Source: Psychrobacter namhaensis
GTDB taxonomy: Bacteria > Pseudomonadota > Gammaproteobacteria > Pseudomonadales > Moraxellaceae
Direction: 5' to 3'
DNA length: 52,003 nt
Assembly: GCF_016107545.1 (NCBI RefSeq)
Contig: NZ_JABASS010000016.1
Span: 1 to 52,003 of the forward strand
Position numbers and translations under genes: made by a program
Notes under the pieces: model-generated
The model's input: the letters and a program-made list of their open reading frames with translations, nothing else
Databases searched by the model: none
What the model was told of the DNA's origin: nothing
In this document: positions 1-11,014 of the stretch, piece after piece
Layout of the letters: each line of letters begins with the position of its first letter
Position numbering within the stretch: the first letter of the stretch is position 1

Positions 1-10
1 TCGTAACGCA

Positions 11-46
11 TAAAAATACCCCATAAGTTGTGTCCAACTTATGGGG
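11..46 (-). terminator. Terminator of the rplU-rpmA operon
   Basis: A 12-bp perfect stem (CCCCATAAGTTG at 19-30 and its complement at 35-46, 4-nt loop) is followed on the minus strand by TATTTTTAT. It lies about 70 bases past the rpmA stop codon, where an intrinsic terminator for the ribosomal protein operon is expected. Confidence 0.8.
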
Positions 47-118
47 GTCAGTTCACAATAGGGACTTTTTCGTTATCCAATCATGTTACTCAAAGAATAA
101 CATGACTTAAGTGGATAA

Positions 119-376
119 TTATGCGTTTTCAACCGTAACATAACGACGGTTAAATTTACCTTTGGTCGCAAACTTTACCACACCGTCATTTAGTGCAAAT
201 AAAGTATGGTCACGACCCATGCCAACGCCTTCGCCTGCGTGGAATTCTGTACCACGTTGACGAACGATGATGTTACCAGCTGTGATAGCTTGGCCACCAA
301 AGATTTTTACGCCGAGCATTTTTGGGTTTGAATCACGACCGTTACGAGTCGAACCGGCAGCTTTTTTATGTGCCAT
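119..376 (-). CDS. rpmA: 50S ribosomal protein L27 (bL27)
   Basis: Structural protein of the large ribosomal subunit whose N-terminus reaches towards the peptidyl transferase centre. The 85-residue product is the usual bacterial length and starts [19 protein letters not shown], the family signature; the conserved segment with [15 protein letters not shown] follows. There is no N-terminal cleavage extension of the Firmicutes kind. It is the second gene of the usual rplU-rpmA pair, 91 bases after rplU on the same strand, and is probably co-transcribed from the rplU promoter. The start codon is preceded by AAGGAG at a normal distance. Identification is secure. Confidence 0.98.
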   Translation of the reverse strand: MAHKKAAGSTRNGRDSNPKMLGVKIFGGQAITAGNIIVRQRGTEFHAGEGVGMGRDHTLFALNDGVVKFATKGKFNRRYVTVENA

Positions 377-467
377 GAGAAAATCTCCTTGTTAATGTGA
401 CTTATCGCTGATGCGACAACTCTTAAGCATTTAGTGCCCTGTTTAGCGACAATCGCTAAATGGGTCA

Positions 468-779
468 TTAGGCATTAATGGCTTTGATTTTTAACAAGGT
501 GTACCATTGGCGGTGACCTTGCTCTTTGTGATAATGCTTACGACGGTTGTGCTTGATGATACGGATTTTTTCGCCGCGACCATGCTCAACAACTTCAACT
601 TCTACGCTAGCGCCATCAACGACAGGCTGGCCGATTTTGACGTTATCGCCGTCAACAACCATCAACACGTCTTCAAATTTGATTGTTTCGCCTTTTTCTG
701 CTTTTAGCAATTCAACTTTTAAAAGCTCATCGACGACTACACGGTGCTGTTTACCACCAGTTTTAATTACTGCGTACAT
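468..779 (-). CDS. rplU: 50S ribosomal protein L21 (bL21)
   Basis: Large-subunit ribosomal protein that binds 23S rRNA. The 103-residue length and the sequence [14 protein letters not shown] at the start, [11 protein letters not shown] in the middle and the basic [16 protein letters not shown] segment near the C-terminus are all typical of the family. A GGAGT ribosome binding site lies 7 bases before the ATG. It is the first gene of the rplU-rpmA operon and diverges from the polyprenyl diphosphate synthase gene, an arrangement shared with many gammaproteobacteria. Confidence 0.98.
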   Translation of the reverse strand: MYAVIKTGGKQHRVVVDELLKVELLKAEKGETIKFEDVLMVVDGDNVKIGQPVVDGASVEVEVVEHGRGEKIRIIKHNRRKHYHKEQGHRQWYTLLKIKAINA

Positions 780-1347
780 GATATGACTCCGTTTAACCCG
801 TGTGCCGTGGCTGATATTATACCAACGCTTTTACGACGAACACGACAGGGAAAAATTAAAGGCAAGATTTTACGGCTTTTTGCTTATAAAAGCAAGCCGC
901 GCCTCTTGTTTTTGTAAGGTGGTTACACTAAAAACCATTGACCGTCTCTTTGTATAAGCTGTTATTGATGCGTGCAGCAAAAACGATGCATCACATAAAC
1001 ACAGATACTACAACAATAACGGATGATGAGCCATGCCCAACGGCGCCCATTATAACTTATATAATCAGTTACTTACAGCCTTTTATTGGGCACTCGTAAC
1101 ACTGTAAACGCAGCAACTACGTGAGTATTCATCTGATTGTCGGGTCAGGGAATTTTACCGTGTTTTTTCCACCTTTTGTCTGCAGTACGTTTCGTATAAG
1201 TAAAAGATGACTGCTCTGCTCTTGGTCTATTTTAACCCACAATTTAAAGAGGCAGCTATGCTATTATAGGCAAAACAACGCCTTACTTATGTATAAAGCT
1301 AAGGCTATAAAAAGCGCTCTTTATTCTAATTAATATGACTATTTCTT
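780..1347. other. Divergent intergenic region rplU / ispB
   Basis: This 568-base stretch separates two divergent genes. The rplU promoter occupies its left end. On the plus strand an extended -10-like TGCTATTAT lies at 1259-1267 and could serve ispB, but its -35 region (ACAATT) is poor. I see no credible small gene, repeat or structured RNA in the rest. Confidence 0.5.
816..824 (-). promoter_or_regulatory. Extended -10 promoter of rplU-rpmA
   Basis: On the minus strand this reads TGGTATAAT, a consensus -10 box with the extended TGn motif, and would give a leader of about 30 bases before rplU. No good -35 box is visible 17-18 bases upstream, which an extended -10 promoter can tolerate. Confidence 0.6.
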
Positions 1348-2376
1348 ATGACCAGCACTCCTTTAAACAATAAGCATTCCACCCTTCAAACCACGCCACT
1401 TAGCTATACTGACATTCAGAGTATCGTGGCTGATGATTTTGAGATTATGGACAAGCAAGTATTCGGTAGTCTTAATTCAAAAGTACAACTGGTGATGAGT
1501 GTCTCGCAGCATGTCATCAACGCTGGTGGCAAACGTATGCGCCCGCTAATTACGTTGTTATGTGCCCGTATGTTTGATGACAAACCATCAGAAAAAGCCA
1601 TGCACTTAGCCGCGATTACTGAGATGCTCCATACCGCTACGCTCGTTCATGACGATGTTATTGATGAGTCAGGACAGCGCCGTGGTAAGCCAACTGCAAA
1701 CGCCACATGGGACAATGCCACTGCCGTGTTGGTTGGTGACTATCTGATTGCCCGTGCCTTTAATCTACTGGTGGGTTTTCAAAGCTTACCATTGCTGCAA
1801 GTATTCTCAGACGGGACTTGTGATATTGCTGAAGGCGAAGTATTACAGCTGCAGCATCAGCACAATCCTGCCGCGACAGAAGACGACTACTTACGCATTA
1901 TCGATGGTAAAACCTCACGTCTATTTATGATGGCCACTCAAGGCTCCGCTATCTTACAAGACAAAACAGAATACCTGCAGGCATTAGGCGACTTCGGTCA
2001 GCACTTTGGTAATGCTTTTCAGATCATTGATGATGTCCTTGATTACAGCGGTGATAGTGAGGTCATGGGTAAAAACCTTGGCGATGATTTGGCTGAAGGT
2101 AAGCCGACCCTGCCCACTATTAAAGCACTTGAGCTACTAAAAAATAGCGATATCGAAGGCTATGAGCAGTTGCGTATCGCGGTGCAGACAGGAAAAACAC
2201 CGAATGCTAAGCAGCTGATCGAATTGGTGCGCCGTTCAGGCTCGTTAGACTACTGTAAACAGCGCGCTTTGGAAGAAACCAAACTGGCGCAGCAAGCCCT
2301 TAGCACATTGCCTGATAACCGTTATCGTACAGGCTTATATCAATTGACTGAGCTTGCTAGCGCGCGCTTGGTGTAG
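1348..2376 (+). CDS. ispB: All-trans polyprenyl (octaprenyl-type) diphosphate synthase
   Basis: Elongates farnesyl diphosphate with isopentenyl diphosphate to make the long isoprenoid tail of ubiquinone and menaquinone; cytoplasmic. The 342-residue protein shows GGKRMRPL at about 60-67, the first aspartate-rich motif DDVID at 102-106 and the second DDVLD at 228-232, which bind Mg-diphosphate, and the order of motifs matches the trans-prenyltransferase family. The length is slightly above E. coli IspB, with the extra about 20 residues at the N-terminus; no clear ribosome binding site precedes the chosen ATG, so the start is uncertain. Position opposite rplU-rpmA is the same as for ispB in E. 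coli. The chain length of the product cannot be read from the sequence. Confidence 0.93.
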   Translation: MTSTPLNNKHSTLQTTPLSYTDIQSIVADDFEIMDKQVFGSLNSKVQLVMSVSQHVINAGGKRMRPLITLLCARMFDDKPSEKAMHLAAITEMLHTATLVHDDVIDESGQRRGKPTANATWDNATAVLVGDYLIARAFNLLVGFQSLPLLQVFSDGTCDIAEGEVLQLQHQHNPAATEDDYLRIIDGKTSRLFMMATQGSAILQDKTEYLQALGDFGQHFGNAFQIIDDVLDYSGDSEVMGKNLGDDLAEGKPTLPTIKALELLKNSDIEGYEQLRIAVQTGKTPNAKQLIELVRRSGSLDYCKQRALEETKLAQQALSTLPDNRYRTGLYQLTELASARLV

Positions 2377-2510
2377 CGGTATTGCCATAAAACATGCGCT
2401 GTTAGTAATAGGCTGTCCTTAGAACCCCTTGCTGGCTGATTATTTAATGGTCACACTTAAAGGTTGCTAAAACCAGTTTTTTGCTGACAGCCCTGATTTA
2501 TCATGGTTTA

Positions 2511-2543
2511 AAGACCCTATTACGCCTAGGGTTTTGCTTTTTT
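2511..2543 (+). terminator. Likely terminator after ispB
   Basis: AAGACCCTA at 2511-2519 pairs with TAGGGTTTT at 2527-2535 (one G-T pair) around a 7-base loop, and a run of six T follows at 2538-2543. It lies 135 bases after the ispB stop codon. Confidence 0.65.
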
Positions 2544-2690
2544 CACAAAAATTTACAATTAATTTCAATAGAGTATTGTATGCCTGTATATTAGCTGTTA
2601 GTAGAGACAGCCCTTACTCCAACAATATTTACTGTCTCCCTCCACACCAATGTAACTGTTTTTTTTACGTTCTGCCCTACTCTCAAACAC

Positions 2691-2722
2691 TTGACTGTGG
2701 GGTTACCCCTATAGTTTATAAT
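2691..2722 (+). promoter_or_regulatory. Candidate efflux operon promoter with over-long spacer
   Basis: TTGACT at 2691-2696 and a perfect TATAAT at 2717-2722 are separated by 20 bases instead of 17. The spacer contains the perfect 11-bp palindrome GGGGTTACCCC at 2699-2709. A long spacer with an internal dyad is the layout of promoters controlled by MerR-family activators, but no merR-like gene is nearby, so this stays a suggestion. Confidence 0.4.
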
Positions 2723-2985
2723 AACTCATTAAATTTACTGGTCAACTTTGTGGCTTGGCCACATCTTTGCTGCTAGAGCGTCTTACGCCGTTACTTAACG
2801 TCTATGTCACTATCAGATGTCCTAACCGTTCGGTTTTTCTAAACAATTTCGATGAAAAACCCAACTGGCAAAGAGGGTATGGATGCTTAGAGTACATACT
2901 AATTTTTATATTTAATACGCTAAGATTTATTGTTAAATTTTTTATACTGTCACTATTTATTTTATACATATTGCCGAGGACATTG

Positions 2986-4377
2986 ATGAAGCACTCTACT
3001 CTTGCGCTTGTAATAGCATCTGTACTATCTGGAGCTGTACTGATTGGCTGTGACAAAAACGAGGACGCCGCTGGTGAGCAAGCTGCACAGCAACAAATGC
3101 CGCCTGCGGTTGTCAACGTCCAGACTGTCACGCTTGATACCGTACCTCAGGTACAAACTTTTTCTGGACGTACAGCGGCTTATCAAACCGCCGACGTTCG
3201 CCCACAGGTAAATGGCGTTATTGACGAAGTACTGTTCCGTGAGGGCAGTAACGTCAAAAAAGGCCAGCCACTTTATCGTATCAATACTGATAACTACGCC
3301 TCTTCTGTCACCAGTGGTCAGGCAGCCGTGCAACAAGCACAGGCCAATTATCAGACCGCGCTAGCAAATAACGCCAATGCGAAAGCTGAGCTAGCCAGCC
3401 GTCAAGCATCATTGGCACAAGCACAAAATGATCTGCAACGTCTACAAGGCTTAGTCAGCATTGATGCCATCTCAAAGCAGCAGTATGAACAGGCACAAAC
3501 GCAAGTACGTACTGCTCAAGCTGCTGTACAAAGTGCGGCCGCCGCTGTTGGACAAACCCAAGCAGGTATCGAAAGTGCCAAAGCGGGTATCCAGACCGCT
3601 CAGGCAGGTTTAGAGGCCAGTACGTTAGACCTCAATCGCACTATCGTCCGTGCTCCCTTAACTGGCCGTACTGATCGCTCTAGCGTTACCGCCGGAACAC
3701 TCGTCAGCGCGGGTCAACCTGAGCCGTTAGTTACCATCTCACGCTTAGATCCTATCTATGTCGACATCAGTCAGTCGTCGTCTGAGCTACTAAAGCTGCG
3801 TCAGCAAATCGCGGCAGGCAAAGCACAGCCAGGTATGAATTCGGTTGAGCTGATACTAGAAGACGGGTCGGTCTACCCTGTCCGTGGCAAACTTGCCTTA
3901 TCTGAAGCAAAAGTTGATGAGTCCACAGGCGCTGTGACCTTGCGTGCCATCTTCCCAAATAGCAATAATATTTTGCTACCAGGGATGTACGTGACGGCAC
4001 GTTTGACCCAAAGCGTGATTACCAACGCTGCATTAGTACCCCAAAGTGCCGTAACCCGTACGCCTAAAGGTGAGACGCAAGTGTACATCGTTGATGAAAA
4101 CAACAAAATCCAACTGCGTCCAGTGACCATTAATGGTACTTACGATGGACAGTGGGTCGTCACTGATGGCTTACAAACAGGTGATAAAGTCGTGGTGATA
4201 GGTGGTAGTAAGGTTAAACCTGAACAAGAGGTAGTCGTTAAGCCATTAGAAAATGCCAATCCAGCGCCATCTGCTACGAATGCTAAAACGCCGCAACAAG
4301 CGGCAAAAACAGTGGATAAAAAACCCGCTGGCAACGATGATTCTAACGAAGAAACAAAAGAAGCCGCCGCTCAATAA
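2986..4377 (+). CDS. RND efflux periplasmic adaptor lipoprotein (AcrA/MexA/AdeA type)
   Basis: Membrane fusion protein that joins the inner-membrane pump to the outer-membrane channel. From the ATG at 2986 the product has 463 residues, with GAGGA six bases upstream and a typical lipoprotein signal: basic start, hydrophobic stretch, lipobox LIGC at about residues 17-20, acylated on Cys20. The longer in-frame start at 2755 would bury this signal behind 77 residues, so I reject it. The biotinyl-lipoyl half motifs (VRPQVNGVIDEVLFREG and IVRAPLTGRTDRS) flank a long Gln/Ala-rich alpha-helical hairpin, followed by beta-barrel and membrane-proximal domains. The C-terminal about 45 residues are a low-complexity Ala/Lys/Asn tail. 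It is the first gene of a three-gene operon; the pump gene starts 35 bases later. Confidence 0.93.
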   Translation: MKHSTLALVIASVLSGAVLIGCDKNEDAAGEQAAQQQMPPAVVNVQTVTLDTVPQVQTFSGRTAAYQTADVRPQVNGVIDEVLFREGSNVKKGQPLYRINTDNYASSVTSGQAAVQQAQANYQTALANNANAKAELASRQASLAQAQNDLQRLQGLVSIDAISKQQYEQAQTQVRTAQAAVQSAAAAVGQTQAGIESAKAGIQTAQAGLEASTLDLNRTIVRAPLTGRTDRSSVTAGTLVSAGQPEPLVTISRLDPIYVDISQSSSELLKLRQQIAAGKAQPGMNSVELILEDGSVYPVRGKLALSEAKVDESTGAVTLRAIFPNSNNILLPGMYVTARLTQSVITNAALVPQSAVTRTPKGETQVYIVDENNKIQLRPVTINGTYDGQWVVTDGLQTGDKVVVIGGSKVKPEQEVVVKPLENANPAPSATNAKTPQQAAKTVDKKPAGNDDSNEETKEAAAQ

Positions 4378-4412
4378 TTCCATTCAAAGATAGGAAGACT
4401 TAGGGATATACT

Positions 4413-7400
4413 ATGTCACGTTTTTTTATTAATCGCCCTATTTTTGCATGGGTGCTGGCTATTTTGGTCATGCTCATCGGGGTGATATCGGTCATTAGCT
4501 TACCGATTGAACAGTATCCACGTATTGCGCCACCAACTATTTCGGTTAGTGCAAGCTATCCTGGCGCTAACGCACAAACCGTCGAAAACTCAGTCGTACA
4601 GATTATTGAACAACGTATGAAAGGGCTTGATGGTCTCATGTACATGTCGTCATCGAGCTCCTCGAATGGCAGTGCTTCTGTGACCCTGACTTTTGAAAAC
4701 GGTACAGATTCTGACACCGCTCAGGTACAGGTACAGAACAAACTGCAAGCCGCTATGAGCTCACTGCCCGAGTCGGTACAGCGTCAAGGCGTCAACGTTA
4801 ACAAGTCCTCTAGCAGCTTTTTAATGGTGCAAGCTTTCGTTTCTGAAAACGATAGTATGGATCGCAGTGATATCGCCGATTATGTTAACTCAAACGTTGT
4901 CGATCAGATCAGCCGTGTCGAAGGGGTCGGTGAAGTTCAGGTGTTTGGTTCTACTTATGCAATGCGCATTTGGCTAGACCCTGCCCGCCTACGTAGCTAT
5001 AACATGGTCCCCTCTGACGTGGTTAATGCCGTACGGGCGCAAAACGCGCAAGTCTCTGCTGGCCAATTGGGGCAAGCGCCTGCCGATACCGATCAACAGG
5101 TGATTAACGCTACCGTCACGGTACAAAGCTATCTACAAACCCCTGAAGAGTTTAAAAACATCTTATTAAAGACTGACACATCTGGTGCCCAAGTGCGCTT
5201 AGGTGACGTCGCCGACGTTGAAATTGGTAGTGAAAATTACAGCGTTGTCTCACTGTACAATGGCCAAGAAGCAGCTGGTCTCGGTATTTCATTGGCGAGT
5301 GGCGCCAACGCGCTTGAGACTCGTGAAGCAGTCGGCGCACGTATGGCAGAGCTGGAAGCGAACTTCCCAGCTGGCTTGACCTCGGTTGTGCCTTACGACA
5401 CTACCCCATTCGTGCGTTTGTCCATCGAACAGGTCGTCATGACGCTACTAGAGGCAATTGTCCTCGTATTTATCGTTATGTTCGTTTTCCTACAAAACTG
5501 GCGCGCAACGATTATTCCTACGCTCGCTGTGCCTGTCGTTTTACTTGGTACCTTTGCAGTACTCTACGTCGCCGGCTTTAGTATTAACGTGCTTACCATG
5601 TTTGCGATGGTGCTATCCATCGGTCTACTGGTCGATGATGCGATCGTTGTCGTCGAAAACGTCGAGCGTATCATGGAGGAAGACCCTCATATCTCTGTCA
5701 AAGATGCCACCGTACAGTCCATGGGTGAGATTAGTAAGATCGTTATCGGTATTGCTTTGATTCTATCCGCTGTCTTTGTACCGATGGCATTCTTCGGTGG
5801 TTCAACGGGTGTGATCTATCGTCAGTTCTCAATCACCCTAATTACCAGTATGGTGCTGTCAGCCTTAGTGGCCCTTATCTTTACCCCCGCCCTATGCGTG
5901 ACTTTGCTCAAACGTAGCAAAAGCCATCAAAAAGGTAATAGCGAAGAGAAAAAAGGATTCTTTGGTTGGTTCAACCGTGGCTTCTTTAAGCTGAGCCGCT
6001 CGTATGAGAACTTCGTTGGTAAAAGCATCCGTTTTAAATGGTTATATTTGATTGGCTATGCCGCCATTATCGGTATCATGGCCGTGGTCTTCTTACGGGT
6101 GCCGGGCTCATTTTTACCAGAAGAAGACCAAGGTATTATGTTTACCTTAGTTCAGCTTCCTGCCGGTTCAACGCTTGATGAAACGCAAGACGTCCTTGAT
6201 AAAGTCAGTGATTATTACGAAACGCAAGAAGCCGATAATATCGCTTCAGTCTTTACGGTCGCAGGCTTCAGTTTTGCCGGACAAGGGCAAAACATGGGAC
6301 TGGCGTTTGTGCGTTTATCCGACTGGGAAAATCGTTCTGGCGAAGAAAACACCGCACAAGCGGTTGCTGGTCGTGCCATGGGCTATTTTATGACCCAATT
6401 AAATGAAGCACAGGTGTTTGCGATTGTACCGCCAGCCATTACTGAACTTGGCAACGCTAGTGGTTTTGATTTAATGATTCAAGACACAGGCAACCTTGGG
6501 CACGACGGGCTACTAGAAGCGCGTAATATGCTGCTGGGTATGGCGGCGCAAAACGATCAAGTCGCCGGTGTCCGTCCAAATGGTCAAGAAGATGCGCCAC
6601 AGTTAAAAGTGAACATCAACCAAGAACAAGCCGCCGCTTATGGCTTGTCATTGGCCAACATCAATAGCGTGATTTCTACCGCTTGGGGCTCAAGTTACAT
6701 CAATGACTTCGTTGATCGCGGCCGCATTAAGCGTGTCTACGTTCAAGGTGAACCAAGCAGCCGTACTAACCCTGATGATATCGGTAAATGGTATGTACGT
6801 AATGAGACCGGTGAGATGATCTCATTTGACGCGTTCTCTAGCAGTGAATGGGAGTCTGGCTCACCGCGTTTGACGCGTTATAACAGCCTACCCTCTATGA
6901 ACATTCAAGGTAGCGCAGCGCCAGGTTTGAGTACGGGTGAGGCGATGAGCGCAATGGAAGCGATGATACAGCAGTTACCTGACGGTGTGGGTTACGAGTG
7001 GACTGGTATGTCACTTGAAGAGCAAAAATCAGGGGCACAGGCACCTATGCTATATGCGCTCTCAATCTTAGTGGTATTCTTGTGCCTAGCAGCCTTGTAT
7101 GAAAGTTGGTCTATTCCTTTCTCAGTGCTACTGGTCATCCCACTTGGTGTGTTGGGTGCCGTGATCTTCACTTGGTTACGTGGCTTTAGTAACGATATCT
7201 ACTTGCAAGTCGGTCTGCTCACGGTGGTGGGTTTGTCCGCCAAAAACGCCATCTTGATTATTGAGTTTGCCAAAGAACACCAAGAGGAAGGTTATAGTCT
7301 GCGAGAAGCCGTCATGACAGCAGCACGTCAACGTCTGCGTCCTATTATCATGACCTCGCTTGCCTTTGGGCTGGGTGTTGTGCCATTATTTATCGCCACT

Positions 7401-7640
7401 GGTCCTGGCTCAGGCAGTCAAAACGCCATCGGTACCAGTGTACTTGGCGGAGTGGTTACCGCCACCTTCTTAGGTATCTTCTTTATTCCCATGTTCTATA
7501 TTTGGGTGCGTAGTATGTTCCCGCATAAATATGAGAACAACAAGCCAAACGATAAAGATGATGGTAATGGTACGCCCAATCCACGAAACCCAACGCCTTC
7601 TGAGAGTTATCAGCCTGCAAGCTTTGGAGACAATACATAA
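4413..7640 (+). CDS. RND multidrug efflux pump, HAE1 family (AcrB/MexB/AdeB type)
   Basis: Proton-driven inner-membrane transporter that captures drugs, dyes or detergents from the periplasm and outer membrane leaflet and expels them through the channel. The 1075-residue length, the opening [17 protein letters not shown], and two repeats each with a large periplasmic loop between TM1 and TM2 and between TM7 and TM8 fit the HAE1 group. The proton-relay aspartate pair is in [14 protein letters not shown] (about 405-418). The C-terminus after TM12 is a hydrophilic Asn/Pro/Lys-rich tail of about 45 residues. AGGG lies 7 bases before the ATG. The stop codon shares its last base with the start codon of the channel gene (TAATG), implying translational coupling. 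The substrate range cannot be deduced. Confidence 0.96.
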   Translation: MSRFFINRPIFAWVLAILVMLIGVISVISLPIEQYPRIAPPTISVSASYPGANAQTVENSVVQIIEQRMKGLDGLMYMSSSSSSNGSASVTLTFENGTDSDTAQVQVQNKLQAAMSSLPESVQRQGVNVNKSSSSFLMVQAFVSENDSMDRSDIADYVNSNVVDQISRVEGVGEVQVFGSTYAMRIWLDPARLRSYNMVPSDVVNAVRAQNAQVSAGQLGQAPADTDQQVINATVTVQSYLQTPEEFKNILLKTDTSGAQVRLGDVADVEIGSENYSVVSLYNGQEAAGLGISLASGANALETREAVGARMAELEANFPAGLTSVVPYDTTPFVRLSIEQVVMTLLEAIVLVFIVMFVFLQNWRATIIPTLAVPVVLLGTFAVLYVAGFSINVLTMFAMVLSIGLLVDDAIVVVENVERIMEEDPHISVKDATVQSMGEISKIVIGIALILSAVFVPMAFFGGSTGVIYRQFSITLITSMVLSALVALIFTPALCVTLLKRSKSHQKGNSEEKKGFFGWFNRGFFKLSRSYENFVGKSIRFKWLYLIGYAAIIGIMAVVFLRVPGSFLPEEDQGIMFTLVQLPAGSTLDETQDVLDKVSDYYETQEADNIASVFTVAGFSFAGQGQNMGLAFVRLSDWENRSGEENTAQAVAGRAMGYFMTQLNEAQVFAIVPPAITELGNASGFDLMIQDTGNLGHDGLLEARNMLLGMAAQNDQVAGVRPNGQEDAPQLKVNINQEQAAAYGLSLANINSVISTAWGSSYINDFVDRGRIKRVYVQGEPSSRTNPDDIGKWYVRNETGEMISFDAFSSSEWESGSPRLTRYNSLPSMNIQGSAAPGLSTGEAMSAMEAMIQQLPDGVGYEWTGMSLEEQKSGAQAPMLYALSILVVFLCLAALYESWSIPFSVLLVIPLGVLGAVIFTWLRGFSNDIYLQVGLLTVVGLSAKNAILIIEFAKEHQEEGYSLREAVMTAARQRLRPIIMTSLAFGLGVVPLFIATGPGSGSQNAIGTSVLGGVVTATFLGIFFIPMFYIWVRSMFPHKYENNKPNDKDDGNGTPNPRNPTPSESYQPASFGDNT

Positions 7641-9445
7641 TGAGTGCTCAAAACATATTTACTTTAAGCTCATCAGCGGTAGCAAAAACTGCTACCCTTG
7701 CACAGCCAGCGCTATCACGGATGCGCAAAAATGGCGTTCGCCTATTAGGTTTAACCACCTTAGCGATGAGCATGGCTGCTTGTAATACCATTCCAAAAGC
7801 TGACACGCGCCCTGTCCTAGCAGAGCCAAATGTTCCTATCGAGCAAGCTTATGGGGCGTTCGATAAAGAAACCATTAGCACCGCTGAGCAACCCAGTGTG
7901 GCCAGTCAGCGCTGGCAGAACTTTTATAGCGACGAGCGTTTAAAAGGGTTGATTGCGTTAGGTCTTGAAAACAACAAAGACTTAGAAAGTGCCCTTCTAG
8001 CGATTGAACAAGCACGTGCGCAGTATCAGATTACCGACATCAATGATCTGCCGACTATTGATGGGCAAGCCGGCTATTCTCGTCGACGCCAAGCAGGTCA
8101 AACAGGCGACAGTTATAACGTCAACCTCGGCTTGGCTAATTATGAGCTCGATTTTTGGGGTAAAATCTCTAGTTTAAAAGAGCAAGCGCTACAGAACTTC
8201 TTAGCCACAGCGGCCGCTAAAGACTCTACCCAAATCAGTCTGATTAGTAATATTGCGCAGAGTTATGCCAATTTAAGCTACAGCTTAGCCCAGCTAAAAC
8301 TGGCAGAAGCGACAGTTGAGAGTCGTGAGCAGTCCCTATTTATTGCCAATAAACGTTTTGAAGCTGGCATTGATCCTAGGCTGCCTTCTTTGCAAGCAAG
8401 TGCTTCATTAGAAAACGCTAGACTTGCCGTGCTGCGGGCACAAAGCAGCATTTTAAGATCGCGTAACGCCTTGCAGTTTTTGGTCGGCGGACCGATTCCA
8501 ACCAGCCTGATTCCAGCGCCAGCGGTCAGTAACATCACGAGTCAGCAAATATTTAACGCTGGATTACCTAGTGCGCTGCTACGCTATCGTCCAGATGTGC
8601 TACAAGCGGAATACAACCTAAAAGCCGCTGGTGCCAATATCGAAGTGGCACGTGCTTCTTATTTCCCGTCTATCAGCCTAGCGAGCAGTATTGGTGTCAG
8701 TAGCGGTAGCTTAAACGACTTGTTCAAAAGTGGCGCTGTTGGCTGGTCATTTGGTCCTAGCGTGAGTGTACCTATCTTTGATGCGGGTCGCTTGGATGCC
8801 AACTACGAGGTGGCCAAAATTGAGCGTGAGCAGTCACTTGCTAATTACGAGAGATCTATCCAGACCGCCTTCCGCGAAGTGTCAGATGTGTTAGCAACCC
8901 GTGCGACACTTGGCGAGCAGCTCGAAGCACAGTATCGTTTGCAAGACAACTTTGAGCAAACGTATCAAATTGCTGATGCACGCTTTAAAGCAGGTATTTC
9001 AAACTATCTAGATGTTCTGGATGCCCAGCGCTCGTTATTCTCAACGCAGCAAGGTATTTTAGACTTAGAGCTACAAAAAATCGTCAGCCAAGTTGAGCTA
9101 TACCAAGCGCTGGGTGGCGGTGCTAATTTAGATGCCCCCACTGTTATTCCGGTGCCGCAGTACACCAATTTAGCCCAAATCGCGACCCTACCTGCAAACA
9201 GTGCAAAAGCTAAAGCTGCTTATGCGATAGAGGCTGCTAGCTCAGCGCGGGTGGCCTCTCCGCAAGAAGCCGTGGCAATTAAACAGGCACAGGAAAAAGA
9301 GGTGGCTGTCTTTGAACCTACTGCTGTCGTTGATGTTGATAATGACGGCAAAACAGAGGCCGCCGTAGGCGTGGTCACTGAAAAGACGACGCTACCAGAG
9401 AATAGTGTTGAGCAAATACCAGTCACCCAGATTGTTGAGCCTTAA
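7640..9445 (+). CDS. RND outer-membrane channel lipoprotein (OprM/AdeC/AdeK type)
   Basis: Trimeric TolC-like exit duct of the efflux pump. The protein has two outer-membrane-factor repeats, with the family-typical segments ANYELDFWGKI, RYRPDVLQAEYNLKAAGANIEVARASYFP and SVPIFDAGR. A lipobox (SMAAC) lies after the hydrophobic stretch that follows the second Met; that Met (7721) is the first residue of a normal lipoprotein signal, so the true start may be there and not at 7640. At 601 residues it is about 100 longer than OprM: the excess is a C-terminal Ala/Val/Glu-rich tail after the usual end (QALGGG, around residue 495). The tail has no recognisable domain. Overlap with the pump gene by one base supports one operon. 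Confidence 0.92.
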   Translation: MSAQNIFTLSSSAVAKTATLAQPALSRMRKNGVRLLGLTTLAMSMAACNTIPKADTRPVLAEPNVPIEQAYGAFDKETISTAEQPSVASQRWQNFYSDERLKGLIALGLENNKDLESALLAIEQARAQYQITDINDLPTIDGQAGYSRRRQAGQTGDSYNVNLGLANYELDFWGKISSLKEQALQNFLATAAAKDSTQISLISNIAQSYANLSYSLAQLKLAEATVESREQSLFIANKRFEAGIDPRLPSLQASASLENARLAVLRAQSSILRSRNALQFLVGGPIPTSLIPAPAVSNITSQQIFNAGLPSALLRYRPDVLQAEYNLKAAGANIEVARASYFPSISLASSIGVSSGSLNDLFKSGAVGWSFGPSVSVPIFDAGRLDANYEVAKIEREQSLANYERSIQTAFREVSDVLATRATLGEQLEAQYRLQDNFEQTYQIADARFKAGISNYLDVLDAQRSLFSTQQGILDLELQKIVSQVELYQALGGGANLDAPTVIPVPQYTNLAQIATLPANSAKAKAAYAIEAASSARVASPQEAVAIKQAQEKEVAVFEPTAVVDVDNDGKTEAAVGVVTEKTTLPENSVEQIPVTQIVEP

Positions 9446-9512
9446 AGTGTGGCAAGCCATAATCTCGTGACGTTGTTTTGTCCTCACGTTGACAGTCGAT
9501 AATGACAATCAG

Positions 9513-9537
9513 CCCTGCCGACTTGGTAGGGTTTTTT
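9513..9537 (+). terminator. Terminator of the efflux operon
   Basis: CCCTGCC at 9513-9519 pairs with GGTAGGG at 9525-9531 (one G-T pair) around the loop GACTT, directly followed by six T. It lies about 70 bases after the channel gene. Confidence 0.88.
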
Positions 9538-9703
9538 GCTTTCGTAACCCGCTATTGGTTATAGTAATGGCATTGTGTTGTCTACCCTTTTACGAAAGCT
9601 TATTCCACAGAGAACCATTTGGCTTAACAAACTGATGCAACAAAGCGGTTTTCATAAGACCACAGTTTTGCCATTAAAATAATAGTGTTTAAACATAACA
9701 TAA

Positions 9704-10720
<1,017 letters not shown>

Positions 10721-10750
10721 TAGCCACTAAACTGACTTTTATGTCGTAAC

Positions 10751-10786
10751 AAAACCCCACAGCTACTAGCAGCCGAGGGGTTTTTT
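10751..10786 (+). terminator. Terminator of hemB
   Basis: AAAACCCC at 10751-10758 pairs with GGGGTTTT at 10777-10784, with a small inner hairpin GCT-ACT-AGC in the loop, and a run of six T at 10781-10786. It starts 31 bases after the hemB stop. Confidence 0.85.
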
Positions 10787-10800
10787 ACTGACACCTTATG

Positions 10801-10972
10801 AGGGCGTGTCCTCAATTCAATCGATAGTCATCTAAATGGACTAAAAACGGCTAAATTTTGCCAAACAGCGGCAAATAGTTGGTTAATATCTCAATACTAT
10901 CTGCACTATTTTTCTTGTTTGACTGCAATTTATCTCATTTTTATCACCATTTTTAAAATGAGAACACGCCCT
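10801..10972. mobile_element. MITE-like element, 172 bp, with 14-bp terminal inverted repeats
   Basis: The left end AGGGCGTGTCCTCA (10801-10814) and the inverted right end (10959-10972) match at 13 of 14 positions. The 172-bp interior is AT-rich and has no open reading frame. Such short ends-only elements are normally moved by the transposase of a related full-length insertion sequence, which I do not see in the window. No clear target duplication flanks it. It sits between the hemB terminator and the end of the convergent reductase gene, a harmless place to insert. Confidence 0.65.
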
Positions 10973-11014
10973 AAAACAAAAGATCTGTATTGCCATTACG
11001 AACGCTACAACTAC

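Larger units (their letters stand above)
2377..2985 (+). other. Long leader and control region of the efflux operon
   Basis: This 609-base region holds the ispB terminator, then a candidate promoter at 2691-2722, then about 260 bases of untranslated leader. A perfect 15-bp palindrome TGTGGCTTGGCCACA lies at 2749-2763, just after the predicted transcription start, and is a possible operator. An open frame runs into the adaptor gene from 2755, but its N-terminal part has no signal peptide or lipoprotein logic and I regard it as leader. The rest shows no gene. Confidence 0.5.

Noticed and set aside
2755..2985. N-terminal extension of the efflux adaptor gene (77 extra codons)
   Set aside because: It would place a normal lipoprotein signal and lipobox in the middle of the protein; the ATG at 2986 has a good ribosome binding site and the right family start.
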